This document shows positions 34,342-46,608 of a DNA stretch of 64,000 bases, in pieces. How positions within the stretch are numbered: the stretch's first letter is position 1; the number at the start of each line of letters is the position of its first letter. The translations under genes were made by a program, and so were the position numbers. Source of the DNA: Chytridium lagenaria (lineage: Eukaryota; Chytridiomycota; Chytridiomycetes; Chytridiales; Chytridiaceae); the NCBI GenBank assembly GCA_025449115.1, contig JAHLKC010000009.1, positions 186,001 through 250,000 on the forward strand, given 5' to 3'. The notes under the pieces were generated by a model. The model was given only the letters and a program-made list of their open reading frames with translations. It was not told the DNA's origin and did no database searches.

Positions 34342-37300
34342 ATGAAGCGTCAAAAGCGACGTCTCCTTCTACCCACATATACCTCCACATCCGTCTCAAC
34401 TTCGACCACACCCTCATTCTCATGTCACCGTCCCCCCTCACCATCTTCTCTTCTCGATCAACGATCCATCGGACACGTCTCCGTCCGGTCAACCTCCGTC
34501 CCCGTTTTTCCACAGACACTAGATGACGTTGAGGATGAAGTCGAAGATGAAGATGGCGGCACAACATCCACAACCTCCTATCGTCTAAAACGCCACCTAC
34601 ATCAAACCCTGCAATTGAAAGAAATGGATGTGGACCTCCTCACTGTAAAGATGCAAGAAGACGACGCCATAGACGACGACGACGACGCACCTCCCGATCA
34701 TAAAAATCCCACCCACCTCCGCTCTTCCCTTTGACGCTATCGCAGACTCACAATCCCCTCATCGTCTAAAACGTGCCCGTAAACCCACATACGAACCAGC
34801 CGTCATAATCGACGCCATCGCCGATTCCCAATCCCCTCCCCACCTAAAACAATCCCGTCTCCAAAACCAGTCCATCCCTAACGCAGCTGAACAGATCGAT
34901 CATTCCGACGCCATCATTGATACCCAATCCCCTCTGCGCTTGAATCAACCCACCCCGAAACCCGTCAACGCGAAACCCTTAATGGCAGCAACGGAATCCA
35001 TCCTCGAATTCGAAGAATCACTTTCAACCATCGTCGTTGCCTCAACCCAATTCCCTAAACCCACCATTTTCTCCTCATCCCCACGTCGATACGCTATCCC
35101 GGAAACTCCGTTTCACCCACCCAATCTTAAACCACCTCTCCTGAAATCATCACCGTTTAAAACACCTAACCCACGTTCTGCTTCCACGCCGTCCTCGAAT
35201 ACAGTTGGGGGACGTGGTGGACGGAAGAAAGTTATAGTGCAGATGCGGATGCGAGCACGTTGCCGGTGGGAGGGAACCCGAGTTTGTATGAAACGCCGAA
35301 AACCTGTTGGGTTTGCGACGCAGTTGGGGCTGAAGGATATGGGGTGGGGAAAGTGTTTGGGGGGAAATGGAGAAGGTATGGGTGTTGTTTGTTTGTTTGT
35401 TGTTTTTTTTTTATGTTTTTGTTAAAAATGCTAAAAGTGACCATTCTTTACTTATGATTTATATAGAAACCTAATCGACATAACGCGACATCTCTTATGT
35501 GGCTTCCGATAATGCAGTCTGTGATACCGCCGACCCCGGGGTCTAATCTTACCTTGAATTGGGATGATTCTGTTAAAGACGAGGGTATGGAAGGGAGTCA
35601 TGGATTGTTTTGTGTGGGCGTTGAAAAGTTGGTAAAAGGTAGGTATTTTCAATGTCGAGAGGGAGCGGGGACTTGATTGCGATGGAGTGTGAAGAGGAGG
35701 TTGTGGTTCTTCAATGTGGGGTCGAGGGAGGTGATGGAAAAGGAGAGGAGTGTTATGAGAGTGAAGTGTGTTTTTTCCAAAGGTAAGTGTCAAGTTTACA
35801 GTCACTGTATTTGAAATATTATTTTTTTTGTGGGTATTTTAATAATGCTGTATTTGTAGAAACAGCCAGGAAAACGTGTCTCCATGGCGATATGTGCTGG
35901 TTCTGCGCCTGTGATTGTGTTGTCTGGACCTGGGATGTGGGAATCTCGGATGGATACCATGGATTATAATGAAAGCCTGCAAAGCGTCGATCACTCTCAA
36001 GCTCACCATGCGCCATTATTTACAGTCTTGAAGAGCACGAACATCACGCTGAAGACAGTTTGACATCTCTGACAGCACGTGAATCATCACATGATGAACC
36101 CAAGGTGTTGTTGGAACTGATGCCTCCATGTGCAGTTGATTGGGTGACGAGGAGGTGGAATTGTTTGCTCGTTGATGGGAAACGGAATTGTGTGGTCTCC
36201 TTGGATCAGAGTGGACGACCGGTTGTCTTTACGTGTTCGGTTGCGTGGAGTGAGGTGTTGAGTGTGGTTGAGTTGTCGTTTCCCGATCGTCGATGAGAAA
36301 ACGGCGTGATGAGAGGATGGGGTTTAACATCACGTCGCTTTCGTGGGTTAAGGGTGATCCAGAGCTTATTGCTGGAGTGGTAGGCAGCTATGCCTGTGTT
36401 TGGTAGTTATGAACATTTTTTCGTGTTGGCTTACATTCCATGATTTAATACAGGAATATCGTATCCGGCAATCTTCTCACAAAACCGACATTACAAATCA
36501 CTCACCACACCCAACCCTCATCTACTCTATGCGTCTCAACCAAAACCCGCCCAAAATCACCTGCACCCAGCCTCACACTCTTTTGGAACCCAAAACCCCT
36601 AAACATGCACTCCAAACCGTCGACGCGAGACCGTTACCCATGCTTTGGATGGGTACCCTCCTTATGTGTTGGTGTGGATGCGGGGAGTGAGCCGGATGCA
36701 CGAGAGTGGGTGGTTTGCCTTACGGCACGAACGGTGGGGGACGTGGAGGTTGGGAGGATGAAGGGGGGTTGGCGTCGACGGTTGTAGCGACGTATGGGGT
36801 GGCGGACGGAGAGGGTATTGCAGGGTATGATGGGATTGGAGAGTGGAGATTCGGACGTGGGTGGAGATAGGACGCCGCGGTTGAAGAAGAGGTTAGAGAC
36901 AATTGAGGAGATTCCGAGTCCGAATTGAGAATGGAGATAGGACGCCGCGGATAAAGAGAGCGGCAGAGACGATTGAGGAGATTCCGAGTCCGAATGAGAA
37001 TGGAGATAGGACGCCGCGGATAAAGAGAGGGCTAGAGACGATTGAGGAGATTCCGAGTCCGAATGAGAATGGAGATAGGACGCCGCGGTTAAAGAGGGGA
37101 TTAGCGGCAGAGACGATTGAGGAGATTCCGAGTCCGAATGAGAATGGAGATAGGACGCCGCGGTTAAAGAGGGGGTTGGCGGCAATTGAGGCGGCTCCGA
37201 GTGTGAATGAGGATAGAGAGAGGACGCCGCGGTTAAAGGTGGGGTTGGACGAGATTGAGGAGGTTTTAAGTCCTTTTTCTGCTGTTGAACAGGTGGGGGA

Positions 37301-37835
37301 GCAGACACCTCGGAATCATCATAAGAGTTTGGGATATTTAAAGAAGCACACAAGGTCGTCTTTACCCTTGTTTCCATCCATGAACGCGTGGGATGATGAT
37401 ACGAGAAATTTGAATCAAGATTGCAGGGAGGGAGATGATGCTGATATACCCATGACTCCAGTGATTGTGAAAGGGATGTTGATGGTGCCTTTGAGGAAGA
37501 GGAACGGGAAGGAAGTGGTTGCGGAGGTTTATGATATGGTGACGCGTCTACTAGTGGATGTTGTTCCGATATCTCCACAAAAGAATTGCGTTTCGGGACA
37601 GCAAAAAGGTGCATAATATTCTGTTTCGTTTATTTTCCGTTGTATCTGTTTTGTGTTTTTGACTGACTCATATATGTATGTAGATGTGGAGAGGATGAAG
37701 AGTGATGTTGAAGATGATAGAGATGGAGTGGCGGTGATTCTAGCTGTGATGGAGGAACAGGGACTAGTTGCATTTTTGATGGTGAATGGGGAATATGAGG
37801 GAGGCTGTTTCCAAGTAGCAAAGATTAAAAAGTAG
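34342..37835 (+). CDS. Unrecognised repeat-rich protein with TPR(L/I)KR motifs
   Basis: I do not recognise the family. The plus strand is open in stretches from about 34342, with frame changes by introns and probable one-base errors. The N-terminal third is Ser/Pro/Asp-rich with degenerate units DAIADSQSPHRLKRAR, IADSQSPPHLKQSR and IIDTQSPLRLNQ. The middle has SLIAM-type hydrophobic patches and DWVTRRWNCLLVDGKRNCVV (about 36140). At 36858-37240 there are five or six tandem repeats carrying GDRTPRLKRGL and TIEEIPSPN. The C-terminus (MTPVIVKGMLMVPLRKR, then after an intron LAVMEEQGLVAFLMVNGEY) ends at 37835. S/T-P followed by basic residues plus RxL-like RLKR suggest a substrate of proline-directed kinases; that is inference. 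The start and number of genes here are uncertain; it could be two genes. Confidence 0.45.
36858..37240 (+). repeat. Tandem coding repeats, about 66 bp x 5-6
   Basis: Units start near GGAGATAGGACGCCGCGG and end near GAGATTCCGAGTCCGAA. They encode (E)NGDRTPR(I/L)KRGL and TIEEIPSPN. The first unit has one extra T (CCGAATTGAG against CCGAATGAG) that breaks the frame; the last two are diverged. The antisense frame is also open, as often in such repeats. Confidence 0.88.
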
Positions 37836-38373
37836 TGAATATGTAGAATAGAGTGCGTCTGTCTATCTATCTATGTATCTATTATTATTATGTAAAAAGA
37901 CTCGTGTATAGTATAATAATGAAATAAAGATGAAACACGTTTTTTAATTTAATATTTAATTTCAAATTAATTAATTAATTAATTAATAAAATAATAAAAT
38001 AATAAATAATAAAACAAAGGTGATACAGAATAAATGGTTGGAATATTTCTGATTCGATTCTGAGCATTTCTGTAAATATATAATTATAAATTAAAATAAA
38101 TAAATGCATATGGGATGAGTTACTGTATAGTTGGTTAGTTGAGTGAGTGAGTAGTTTTTAGTTGAAAAAGAGCTATCTACCATCACCTATCTATCTATAT
38201 TATAGTAACAGTACATTCATTTCACACACACACATATTCTACTACAACTGCTACTGCCTACTTCACTACTGGCTACCTTGCACTATCAAACCAACAACAC
38301 CCTAGAACGATAACTCCAACTGCTTGCTTACTTGGAAACTAGATACAATAGAGGCAAACACTAGGCAGTAAGA
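37836..38373. other. AT-rich intergenic region with simple repeats
   Basis: Contains CTATCTATCTATGTATCT near 37861, an (ATTA)n/(AATA)n tract at about 37964-38015 and AATAAA signals near 37922. It holds the 3' end of the repeat protein and the promoter of the LRR gene. No gene seen. Confidence 0.6.
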
Positions 38374-41062
38374 ATGGGTGCTGGTCTCAGCAAGGAGCAT
38401 GGCGCTCTTCCATTTGCTTACACTGCTGCTACAACCACAGCACCCGAACATCAACTACCATTGACTCCTCCTGCTACAATCATCAATGGGGGAGACGAGG
38501 AAGATGCTCAGGACAACAGCAACAACGGTCCAGTGTCTCCCAGATCAATATCTTCCATCACCGCATCAACTACCGTCCAAGTATTTGGTCCATCCGATTC
38601 CACAACAACACCAACACCAACGCCAACAGCAACGCAAGGTTTTGTCTCCACCTCTCACGCCTCAACCTCAGCTGCTCGCTCGTCCTCAATCTCATCCGCA
38701 AGTCATCACGCTAACGCCCAAGCTGGAATCACATCCTCTCACTCATCGTCACCTTCAAACCAACCCGCCTCTCTCTCAGTGTTCTGGCCACAGGGGAATT
38801 ATTACAACACACCAACATCGTCACCAGGTTCCACATCCACAGACCTTAGAGGCAATCCTTTGCCGCATACATCACCTCCCTCTGCTGCACCACCTTCACC
38901 AACCACACAGAGAGGAGATACACTGGATCAACCACCTCCTCTTGTTCCGCTCCCATCCGCTCAAGTAGACACCAGCACATCCACAACCGTTATACCACAA
39001 AACTCATCGTCTTTATCCTCTTCCTCTTTTTTCCTTCGTCATTCCGTCTCCATGGACGAGCTCAGCAGCAAAGGCTCAACGCAGCCACGCGAGGCTCCCC
39101 TCGAATCTTCACGCGAACCCACCAAAGGTCTCTCCCTATCAGCCTCAACCTCAGCCGCAGATTTAGCAAGCTCATCCCAACTCTCCTCTGGTGGCCCCAA
39201 CTCCCCTCGTTCTTCCACAACCTCATCAAAGAGGCAATCACTGAACCTCTCAAAGATATTTGGAAAGAAAAAGGAAATGTCGTCATCATTGTCGTCTTTA
39301 AATACTGCGAATCCTTCCATTGCTGAGACAGCGCAGGAAACGTATCAAGATGGAGATGCTGCCACTATAAGAGTTATACCATCCTCACCTATTTTGTCAT
39401 CACGAACGCCGTCGTTCTCGCCATCACTGAGATTGATTTCAAGATCACGCAGTCAAAGTCATTTGGGTGCGAGCTCAAACCATGGCAACATGGAAGCAGA
39501 GCCTCAAAGTGCCCAACCAGCAAAAGAAGAAAAACGCCCCTCGCTCTTTTCCCGTAATCGTCGTTCTAAAGCCTTTTCCCAATCCCTTCCCGCCTCGCAC
39601 CACCACTATGCACATCAAGTTGAAAACGACCCAGTGGGTGCTGATCCCGAGTATCATCTGGATGGGTTCAGTCCTTATCAGTTTCTGCAGAATCGAGAGC
39701 AACCGCAGACTTGGGATGAACAGTATTATCAGGATTTGAGTATGGAGGATTTGGATGTGGAGGGGCTTGTGGAGGACGGGGTTCCTGTCGATGCTGTTTT
39801 GATGGGGAGGAAAGAGTTGAGACCGATTTGTTTTGGACAGCTAACGAGTCTGGCGACCATTGGGTTATGTTCGCAAGAGTTGTCGTTCATGTCGCCTAAT
39901 ATGGGATTATTGTTCATGACCACTACTTTGGAACTGTGAGTTTATAATATTTTTTTTGTTTTTCTTACTTATTTTTTTTTTCTCCTGCAGGTGTTGCAAC
40001 CAGTTGACGGTCATCCCTGCCGAAATCGGGTACATGAAGAGCCTAAAAATCCTATCTGTCGCCAAGAACCGTCTCACTTACCTCCCAGACACCATTGGCC
40101 ATCTCACTAAACTCGTTGAACTCCGCGCCTCGGACAACCTCATCACTTCCATCCCCCACTCCATCGGCGAACTCACCAAACTCACCTCCCTTTACCTCGA
40201 ACGCAACCAAATCACCACCCTCCCATCAGAACTCGGTGGCAACCGGTCCCTTGTCACACTGGATCTCTCTGAAAACCCTGTCCGGACCATCCCAGCTGAA
40301 GTCGGCCGTCTTAAATTTCTCCGTCGTCTTCGTGTCGAGAATTGCGTGGAATTGTTGATGGAATTTGATCATGATCAGGTGTGGAGTCCCCCGACGTTAC
40401 GCGAACTCTCTGCCCGTGTTATTGTGAGACACCAAGTCCCGATCTTGAAATGCACGCAGGACGATATCAAACGGTACCTTGCATCGGCTCATGCCTGCTC
40501 ATTCTGCAATGGACCTTACTTTGAATCTTTTGTGACCCGTGGGAAAATGGTCGAAAAGAATGAAATTCGTGTACCCTTTGAATACCGTCTCTGCGTGCCA
40601 CATTGGAATACAGAGAAGGAACGCATGATGGTGTTATTCTGTCCATTACCCGACACAGCCCCCTCACCCTCACCTTCACCCGCCCCATCCGCTCCACCTT
40701 CTGGTCAAAACTCCCCTCGTCCATCTCCACCGGGTTCCCCGTCGACTCAACGCAACGCAGGTGGTCGTTCCACTCCAGGAGGCAGGAGACGCCGGACATC
40801 GTTTTCGCATGTATCACCACCACCGTTGAATGTATCAACGGCGATGACGGTGCCGTTGAGTGTGTTGTCAAAGGCGCCTACGTTGCCGGCGTTGCCGGTT
40901 GCGGCGGCTGGAGGTGGTGGGGGCACGGGGAGTACGTCGACACCGTCGAGTGCGCCGACTTCGCCGAGGTCGTCGTTGAGGACCAAGATTTTTGTGAGGG
41001 GACGGATGGGAGGTGGGTTGGGGTTGAAGCAGAGTCAGAGTATGACGTTTTTGCATTCTTAA
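38374..41062 (+). CDS. N-myristoylated leucine-rich repeat protein
   Basis: Two exons (38374-39935 and 39991-41062), 877 residues, no frame errors. It starts MGAGLSKEHG, a good N-myristoylation signal (Gly2, Ser6), so membrane anchoring is likely. Residues 10-500 are Ser/Thr/Pro/Gln-rich and disordered. Residues about 490-670 hold six or seven LRRs of the LPxxIGxLxxLxxLxLxxN type (NQLTVIPAEIGYMKSL, NLITSIPHSIGELTKL, NQITTLPSELGGNRSL). A Cys-containing module HACSFCNGPYFESFVTRGK with CVPHWN follows, the arrangement of LRRC58-like fungal LRR proteins. The tail is Pro/Ser/Gly-rich. Likely a signalling scaffold; partner unknown. Confidence 0.8.
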
Positions 41063-41774
41063 GGAATGTGGGTTGAATGGTTTTTGTGGAGTTTGCTTTG
41101 TTTTGATTTTTATACCCCCTTCCCCCCCCTGATTGGACCCCCCTTCTTTTCTTGCCTTTGCTCTTTTATTTTTCTTCATTTGAATTCTGGGGTTGTTGTT
41201 GCTTGTTGTTTGTTTTGTTGTTTTTTTGCGGTTTGCTACTTATCATTTACGCTCGCTTTTTGCTGAATGTGCACCATATTTTACGTTTGCCTTTGTTGCT
41301 GTTGAAGTTGTGGACCCCCCCCACTTTTTTTGTTCCCCCTTTTCCGAGTTTTTTTTTATCAAGTTCAATACGTTTCGGTTTTTGCGAGATGCCATTGTTG
41401 TTATGGCGGGTTTCCTCACAACCTGGGGAATATTTTATTTTTTCTGTGTTTTTTTTTAGTGTTTACTATAACAAACGTTATCTGATTGTCTGATGAGCTC
41501 GTTTTGTTCCTTCTTTTTTTTTTACGGAAGTGCATCTTTTGGTTTATCATTATTTTCTTCGGTTCGCTTTTGATTGATTTTATTGTTCTTATGGGTCTAG
41601 AAAAACTTGTGGGCATGGCTCGCAGAATAGCATTTTTGAACAGTATCTGGCATGACGAGTGAAATTGTAAAGGATCAGGTGAATCATATATTATTTTCAA
41701 GCTGCTAAAAAAAGATACTGTTTGAAAAAGAGTTTATTATTATAAATATTTGTTTTTCCTGTTTCTTTTCTACT
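41063..41774. other. T-rich convergent spacer
   Basis: Long T and C homopolymers and no conserved reading frame. It holds the 3' ends of the LRR gene (plus) and HAUS1-like gene (minus). Open frames here encode only Phe/Leu-rich low-complexity sequence. Confidence 0.6.
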
Positions 41775-42575
41775 TCAACGCAGCATATTCTCAAGTAACG
41801 TCTGTCTCTTATCCACAAGTTCCGCAAGCCATTGCCTCGATTCCGCGAGTTTAATTTTCGCAAGAGTGATATCCTAAGGAATTGATCAATAACAACCACA
41901 AAAAAAACAAAAATGGAGGGGACTCACAGGCGGGAGATTCTCAAAACTTTCCAATCTTTGCTTATTCTCTGCTGCGTGGGTTTTAAGGAGGATGAGTTGG
42001 GAGCGGAGGGTGTCGAGGGTATCGAAATCGAGACGTTGGGCGAGGGAGTCGTCGATGGAATCCTGTGTTGTGGTCAGCAATGGTGAAGATAGAGCGGGGG
42101 GTGTACCTTGATTTGTTGAATGCGGAGATCGTATTCGTGGCTTTTTTGGAGAAGGATGGAGGCGTCTCTTGTCCACCTTTCCACGGTATCAGGGTCGTAG
42201 GGTTGGGTTTTGAGGTCGCTGTGGAATATAGTTAGAGGGGGGGTAAGGTGCTTTTTTTTTTTTTACTTGCTGATTTTTGTGCGGAGATGGGAGAGGGCTT
42301 CACGACGTTGACGGAGTTGGGTTAGGGTAGTGTTGAGAGATGTTATGGCGATTTCGGTGTGTTGGTTTTCGAGGAGGATGTCGGACATGGCGACTTGGTA
42401 GCTTTGGGGACGGATTAGATAAAACTGGAGGGAGGAGGGGAGGGAGGGGAGGAGGAGAGTATGAGGGGGCAGGGGCATGATGGTTACCTTGATGTACTGA
42501 CATCGCGGAGCTCGAGGATCTCGGCGAGCTTTGTGAGGGTTCGGACGTTGTCCTTTGCTTCTGGTGACAAGTTCA
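41775..42575 (-). CDS. HAUS1-like augmin complex subunit
   Basis: Five exons on the minus strand, ATG at 42575 and stop at 41775. The order is MNLSPEAKDNVRTLTKLAEI, SYQVAMSDILLENQHTEIAI, LRQRREALSHLRTKIS, YDPDTVERWTRDASILLQK, DSIDDSLAQRLDFDTLDTL, and a C-terminus LESFENLPPDITLAKIKLAE followed by SRQWLAELVDKRQTLLENML. It is helical and coiled-coil throughout. The C-terminal L-P-x-x-x-x-LAxxKIxEA pattern resembles HAUS1 of animals and plants, where augmin recruits gamma-tubulin to branch spindle microtubules. The assignment rests on that pattern, size and gene style, so it is moderate. It diverges from the RhoGEF gene 451 bp away. Confidence 0.55.
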
Positions 42576-43026
42576 TTTTTTGAGATTAAATGACCTTCAG
42601 ATTGACTTCAAGCGAGAGGATTGAAAATGCGTGAAAAAGGGGGATGGAGGACATTTTAATCGTGCCTTTGCGTGATAACAGTTTACTTTGTGTGTAAATG
42701 ATAAAGAAATATGTTAGATAAAAGTAGTTGTAAAAAGTTCTTTCCCCAAGGTTTTTTTGCTTTAGAAACTACGTATGTTCATAGAGAGGGAGCTTCAAGT
42801 GCGATGCAAGACGATCCATGGATCAGTACCTGTTTACCTGTAAACGCACATACCACCCAATTTTCAGAGATATTGGATTGCGGCGTGGCTCGTGTGATGC
42901 TCATCGCAGCCACATTACAAAAATTAAAATCTATTGAAAGACCTAACGTCAACCTCATCCCCTTTCATCCCCCATCCCATCTAATTTATCCCCCTCCTCC
43001 TCTCCTCCTCTCCTCCAAACACGATC
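42576..43026. promoter_or_regulatory. Bidirectional promoter, HAUS1-like and RhoGEF
   Basis: 451 bp between divergent ATGs. Pyrimidine-rich CCCCCTCCTCCTCTCCTCC just upstream of 43027 is typical of fungal 5' leaders. An open frame from 42711 has no conserved features. Confidence 0.45.
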
Positions 43027-45062
43027 ATGGATCCCGACCACATCTCCCGACCCGATCACACCTCATCCCACGGCGACCACACCTCAGAGGGTACCTTTGA
43101 AGACCCCCAATGGCCAGCCGACCCCGACGTCCCCGAACCCGAGTACCCAGACATCCCCGACCTCATCCAAGAACACTACAACACCGACCACCTCTCCCAT
43201 CCCAGCACGATGCCTTCAGCGTTTTCCAGCCTCGATGCCGATCTTATACCAAGTGATCTTGATCCCCCGCTTTTGAGGAGTCCATTGTATTCAGCGGATG
43301 CTATGGTGTTGTTGGCGCCGCATTTGATTGATGCGATTTCGGGGAGTTTGCCGGCTGTAAGCATTTTTTGGGGGGTTTGGTTTGAATGCTGATGTTGGGC
43401 TTTTTTAGGACGCTTGGGATTATATGTCAATTCCTATACCCACTGTTTCTTCAACACCGCAAGCAGATGCTTCGGCCCCGAGTCAGGTAACCCTCCCCAT
43501 TTCTTAGTTTGAAATTAACCGTAAAAAAATAGCCCGAATACCACCTTACGAAAGACGGGATAAGAGGATACGCTGTTCTCGAAATTCTTCAAACTGAACG
43601 GAATTACTATAAAGATCTTGGAGTGATCAAAAACGTACCCATTTACCCCTTTCCTTTCAAACTCCCATTTGTTTATTTTCCGCACTTTTTGTTATTAAAC
43701 TTCCATGCCTTTGTAGATTTGTAGACAACGGTTGATTGAACGTGAAATCCTTAACAAAATATCCATCAACAAGATTTTCGCTGGGATGGGTACGTTCTAT
43801 CCCCCGCCACTTTTTTTTTTTTTTGCTGATTGCCTTTGAAGACGAACTTTTCGCCCTACACACCAATTTCCTTGCGGATATGGAAGAAACCATGTCAGTT
43901 GAATCCTGGAACCCTTTAGAATCCTCCATCGGAACGTTATTCTTAGAACACGTACGCCCCAACACTTTTCCGTATCCCACTGATGTTTTGTAGAAAGATG
44001 AAATGTCAAAGCATTATATTAGTTATATTAATAATTATTCGGCGGCGACAAAGACGATGGAGGAGGAGGAGGCGGGAAATGCAGAGTTTAGGAAGTTTCT
44101 TGTGGTGGGTTCTTTGTGGATGTTTTTTCCTTTGGAAGTAGATGTTTTGGTGTTGATGGAATGGCGCTTTTCCCCTTTGTAGGAATGCACAAAGACGGAG
44201 GAGGTGAAACATGGACTAAAGGATTTATTGTTGAGACCTATGCAGAGGATGACAAAGTATCCCTTATTGATCAAAGGTTTGTTTTTTTTTAAAAATTATT
44301 TGCTTTACATATGTTTTATCACGGTTTTCTTTACTTTTTCACGCTTTTCTTCACTATGATTATGAATGTTGTTTTGCAATATGACCCTTTAAAGAAATGT
44401 TACATTTGTAGAGCTCGACAAAAAAACCCCTGCCGACCACCCCGACTCACAATCCCTCAAAACCGCCATGGCGACCATGAGTTCTCTCGCCACCACCGTC
44501 AACGACAAGATGGCTGAAATGATTATGCTTCTCTCCCTTTTCAAAGCCTTTGATGATACCCAACACTGTCCGCCCACTCTCCTCACATCCAAGAGACGAT
44601 GCATCTTATCGGTAGACGCGTTGGATAGGAGTAACAAGAATATTCATCTATTCTTATGCTCGGATTTACTGATGGTTGTGACGGTGCAGAAACAGGTGTT
44701 TGGGAAATCGAAACAGATGTATAGCTTTTTGAGGTGGTTGGATTTGCAGGAGGTGACGTTGGAAGAGTTACCGAGTGAGTACTCCTCTCTTTTCCTTGCT
44801 TTCATATCATACTGATTTATTCTTTTTTTTTTTTTTTTAAGACGACTGGATTAAAATCACCATCACCGAAGACCTTCGTCGTCCCAACAGTCTAACAACA
44901 CCCAATTTTAGCCCCACTTTTGAATTTAAGATTGAAGGGGCGCATGAATTCGGATCTCAACGGAAAGATTTCCTGAGAGCCATTCACAATGAAATGAAAA
45001 CGTTGCGTCAAGAAGCTGGACTTCCAGCAACCTCATTAGAATTACTGTCTCCTTTTGCATAA
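43027..45062 (+). CDS. Rho guanine-nucleotide exchange factor (DH-PH)
   Basis: ATG at 43027, about ten exons, stop at 45060-45062 overlapping an AATAAA. An acidic, Pro-rich N-terminus (about 140 residues) is followed by a Dbl homology domain: YAVLEILQTERNYYKDLGVI (CR1), RQRLIEREILNKISINKIF, FLADMEETMSVESWNPLES and the CR3 helix LLRPMQRMTKYPLLIKELDK. The PH domain follows (KRRCILSVDALDRSN, HLFLCSDLLMVVTV) and ends FLRAIHNEMKTLRQEA. It would load GTP on a Rho/Cdc42-type GTPase at the membrane. It resembles short Cdc24/GEF1-like fungal GEFs without a BAR or SH3 domain. Introns are 45-110 nt and reading is clean. Confidence 0.88.
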
Positions 45063-45412
45063 TAAAAGGTCGCAAAATGATTTAGAGATCGCGATGGTGA
45101 AAGCAATGATTTGGGTGGTTTAATCTTTCTGAGTCCAAAAGCTAAAAACCTAACTAACTCAAGACCCTTGAATCTATTTTAAAAGGTGGCTCATGATCAA
45201 CGAAAACAAATGAAATGGTAATGCTGAACTTCAGATTAGAGAAGGTGATTTCCGTATCTGTACGCAAATAGACGATGCTAAAAAGTGTGGTGAACATGAT
45301 ATTTTAGAACATATTGGGGTAAACAACGGGGTAGCCAGAGAAGGGGAAAAGGGTGTTGAAACATGATGTGAGGATTGGGGACTAGATCAATTGCAATGTT
45401 TGGGTAAGTTCA
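45063..45412. other. Convergent spacer, RhoGEF and MAPR
   Basis: 350 bp, no gene seen. Includes the RhoGEF poly(A) signal at the stop codon. Confidence 0.5.
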
Positions 45413-46487
45413 TCAGTCAATGTTGCAGTCTTCGGGAAGAGGCGCGTCTTCTGGAATGGGATCGTGAACAACACGGCCAACATAGTAGTATTGATCGTGG
45501 TTTTCGTAAAAGTCGGTCCACTGAGAAATGCTCTGTGTATGTTTAAAATCAACGTTAAATTATGATTTCAAAATGTAAAAGGCTTACGGCAATTTGGTCC
45601 TCGGAGAGACCGCGGAGATCGTGGGTAAGGTGGGTTTGGAAGCAACCTGACATCCAACGTGATGTTAATTAAAAGATGGTAATATAAGTCATATAATTGA
45701 AGATGCTAACCGGTAATGTAGGCTCTCGCGGCATCTTTTCCAGAAAAGAAGGCATAACCTCCGCCCTGCAAAAAACGCTTTAGATTCATAGAAGAGGGTT
45801 TGAAGTATGTTACCTTTCCATAGTACTTGGGACCAGCAGAGACGTCATAGATCTTACCGCTAAAAGCAAAATGGGTCAGAATCAAACCAATTCTCAGAAG
45901 TTTATCTTACTTGATGGCAAGGTAGATGGCTTGGTGGGATCGGTCCCGTCAAACTGTGCAAGTTCAGCCGTAGTCAACACTATCTCCTTTCTCTGTACAA
46001 GATTGAAGAAGGGCACTCTGATCAGAACCTCCATTGCAACAAACAAACAAACAAGAAAGCAAAAACAGTTTAAAATCCCCAAAACTCATCAGAGCCATCA
46101 ATCAAATCGCCTCTCCACAGTTTCAAGGCCGCGATCATGTCCTTCCTCATCCCACCATATTCGACCAAAAAGCATCAAGAAGGCCCGAACCTTATCCACA
46201 TCAGCTCCCTCCTGTTTGTTGGACCCGTAGATCTTCTTCTTTAACTGAAATAAAGCCCTACCGGCAAGTATTTCCTCAGATTCGGGATCTTGAGACCAAA
46301 CGTGAAGGTGTTGGTGACAATGAAGGAACCCGAGAGCGTCAATGCGATTATGGCGAGGAGAAAGACGAAGACACGAAGGCATATTCCACCGCAGGATCGC
46401 TTCTTCGCGACCTTTTTGGAGTCTGCGGCGACGAGGGGGTCGTGGATGTGGCTCAGAGGCCTTCTTGCGTTCCCTCAATTCAGACAT
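45413..46487 (-). CDS. MAPR-type cytochrome b5-like haem-binding membrane protein
   Basis: Minus strand, ATG at 46487, stop at 45413. MSELRERKK... leads to one membrane span (ICLRVFVFLLAIIALTL), then TTAELAQFDGTDPTKP, GKIYDVSAGPKYYGKGGGY, FFSGKDAARAYITGCF and QWTDFYENHDQYYYVGRVV. This is the PGRMC/Dap1 pattern, with the Tyr residues (YYGKGGGYAFF) that coordinate haem. Family members support cytochrome P450s in sterol synthesis at the ER. One-base errors appear between the start and the span (near 46450) and at K-P-IYLAI (near 45930). Confidence 0.85.
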
Positions 46488-46608
46488 GTCTTTGAAACGT
46501 TGGCCGCAGAAATGAAGATTGCCGAAAAAATATATATCAAGGGTTTAGCAATGAGTGATTTATAAACAGCGCGGTGTATTTATTTAAGTTAAAAGCATAA
46601 CCAGCATT

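Noticed and set aside
36634..37614. Long minus-strand frame of 326 codons opposite the TPRLKR repeats
   Set aside because: It exists because the repeat unit lacks stops in both strands. The plus strand has consistent splice sites and a conserved-looking C-terminus; the minus frame is Ser/Pro/His low complexity.
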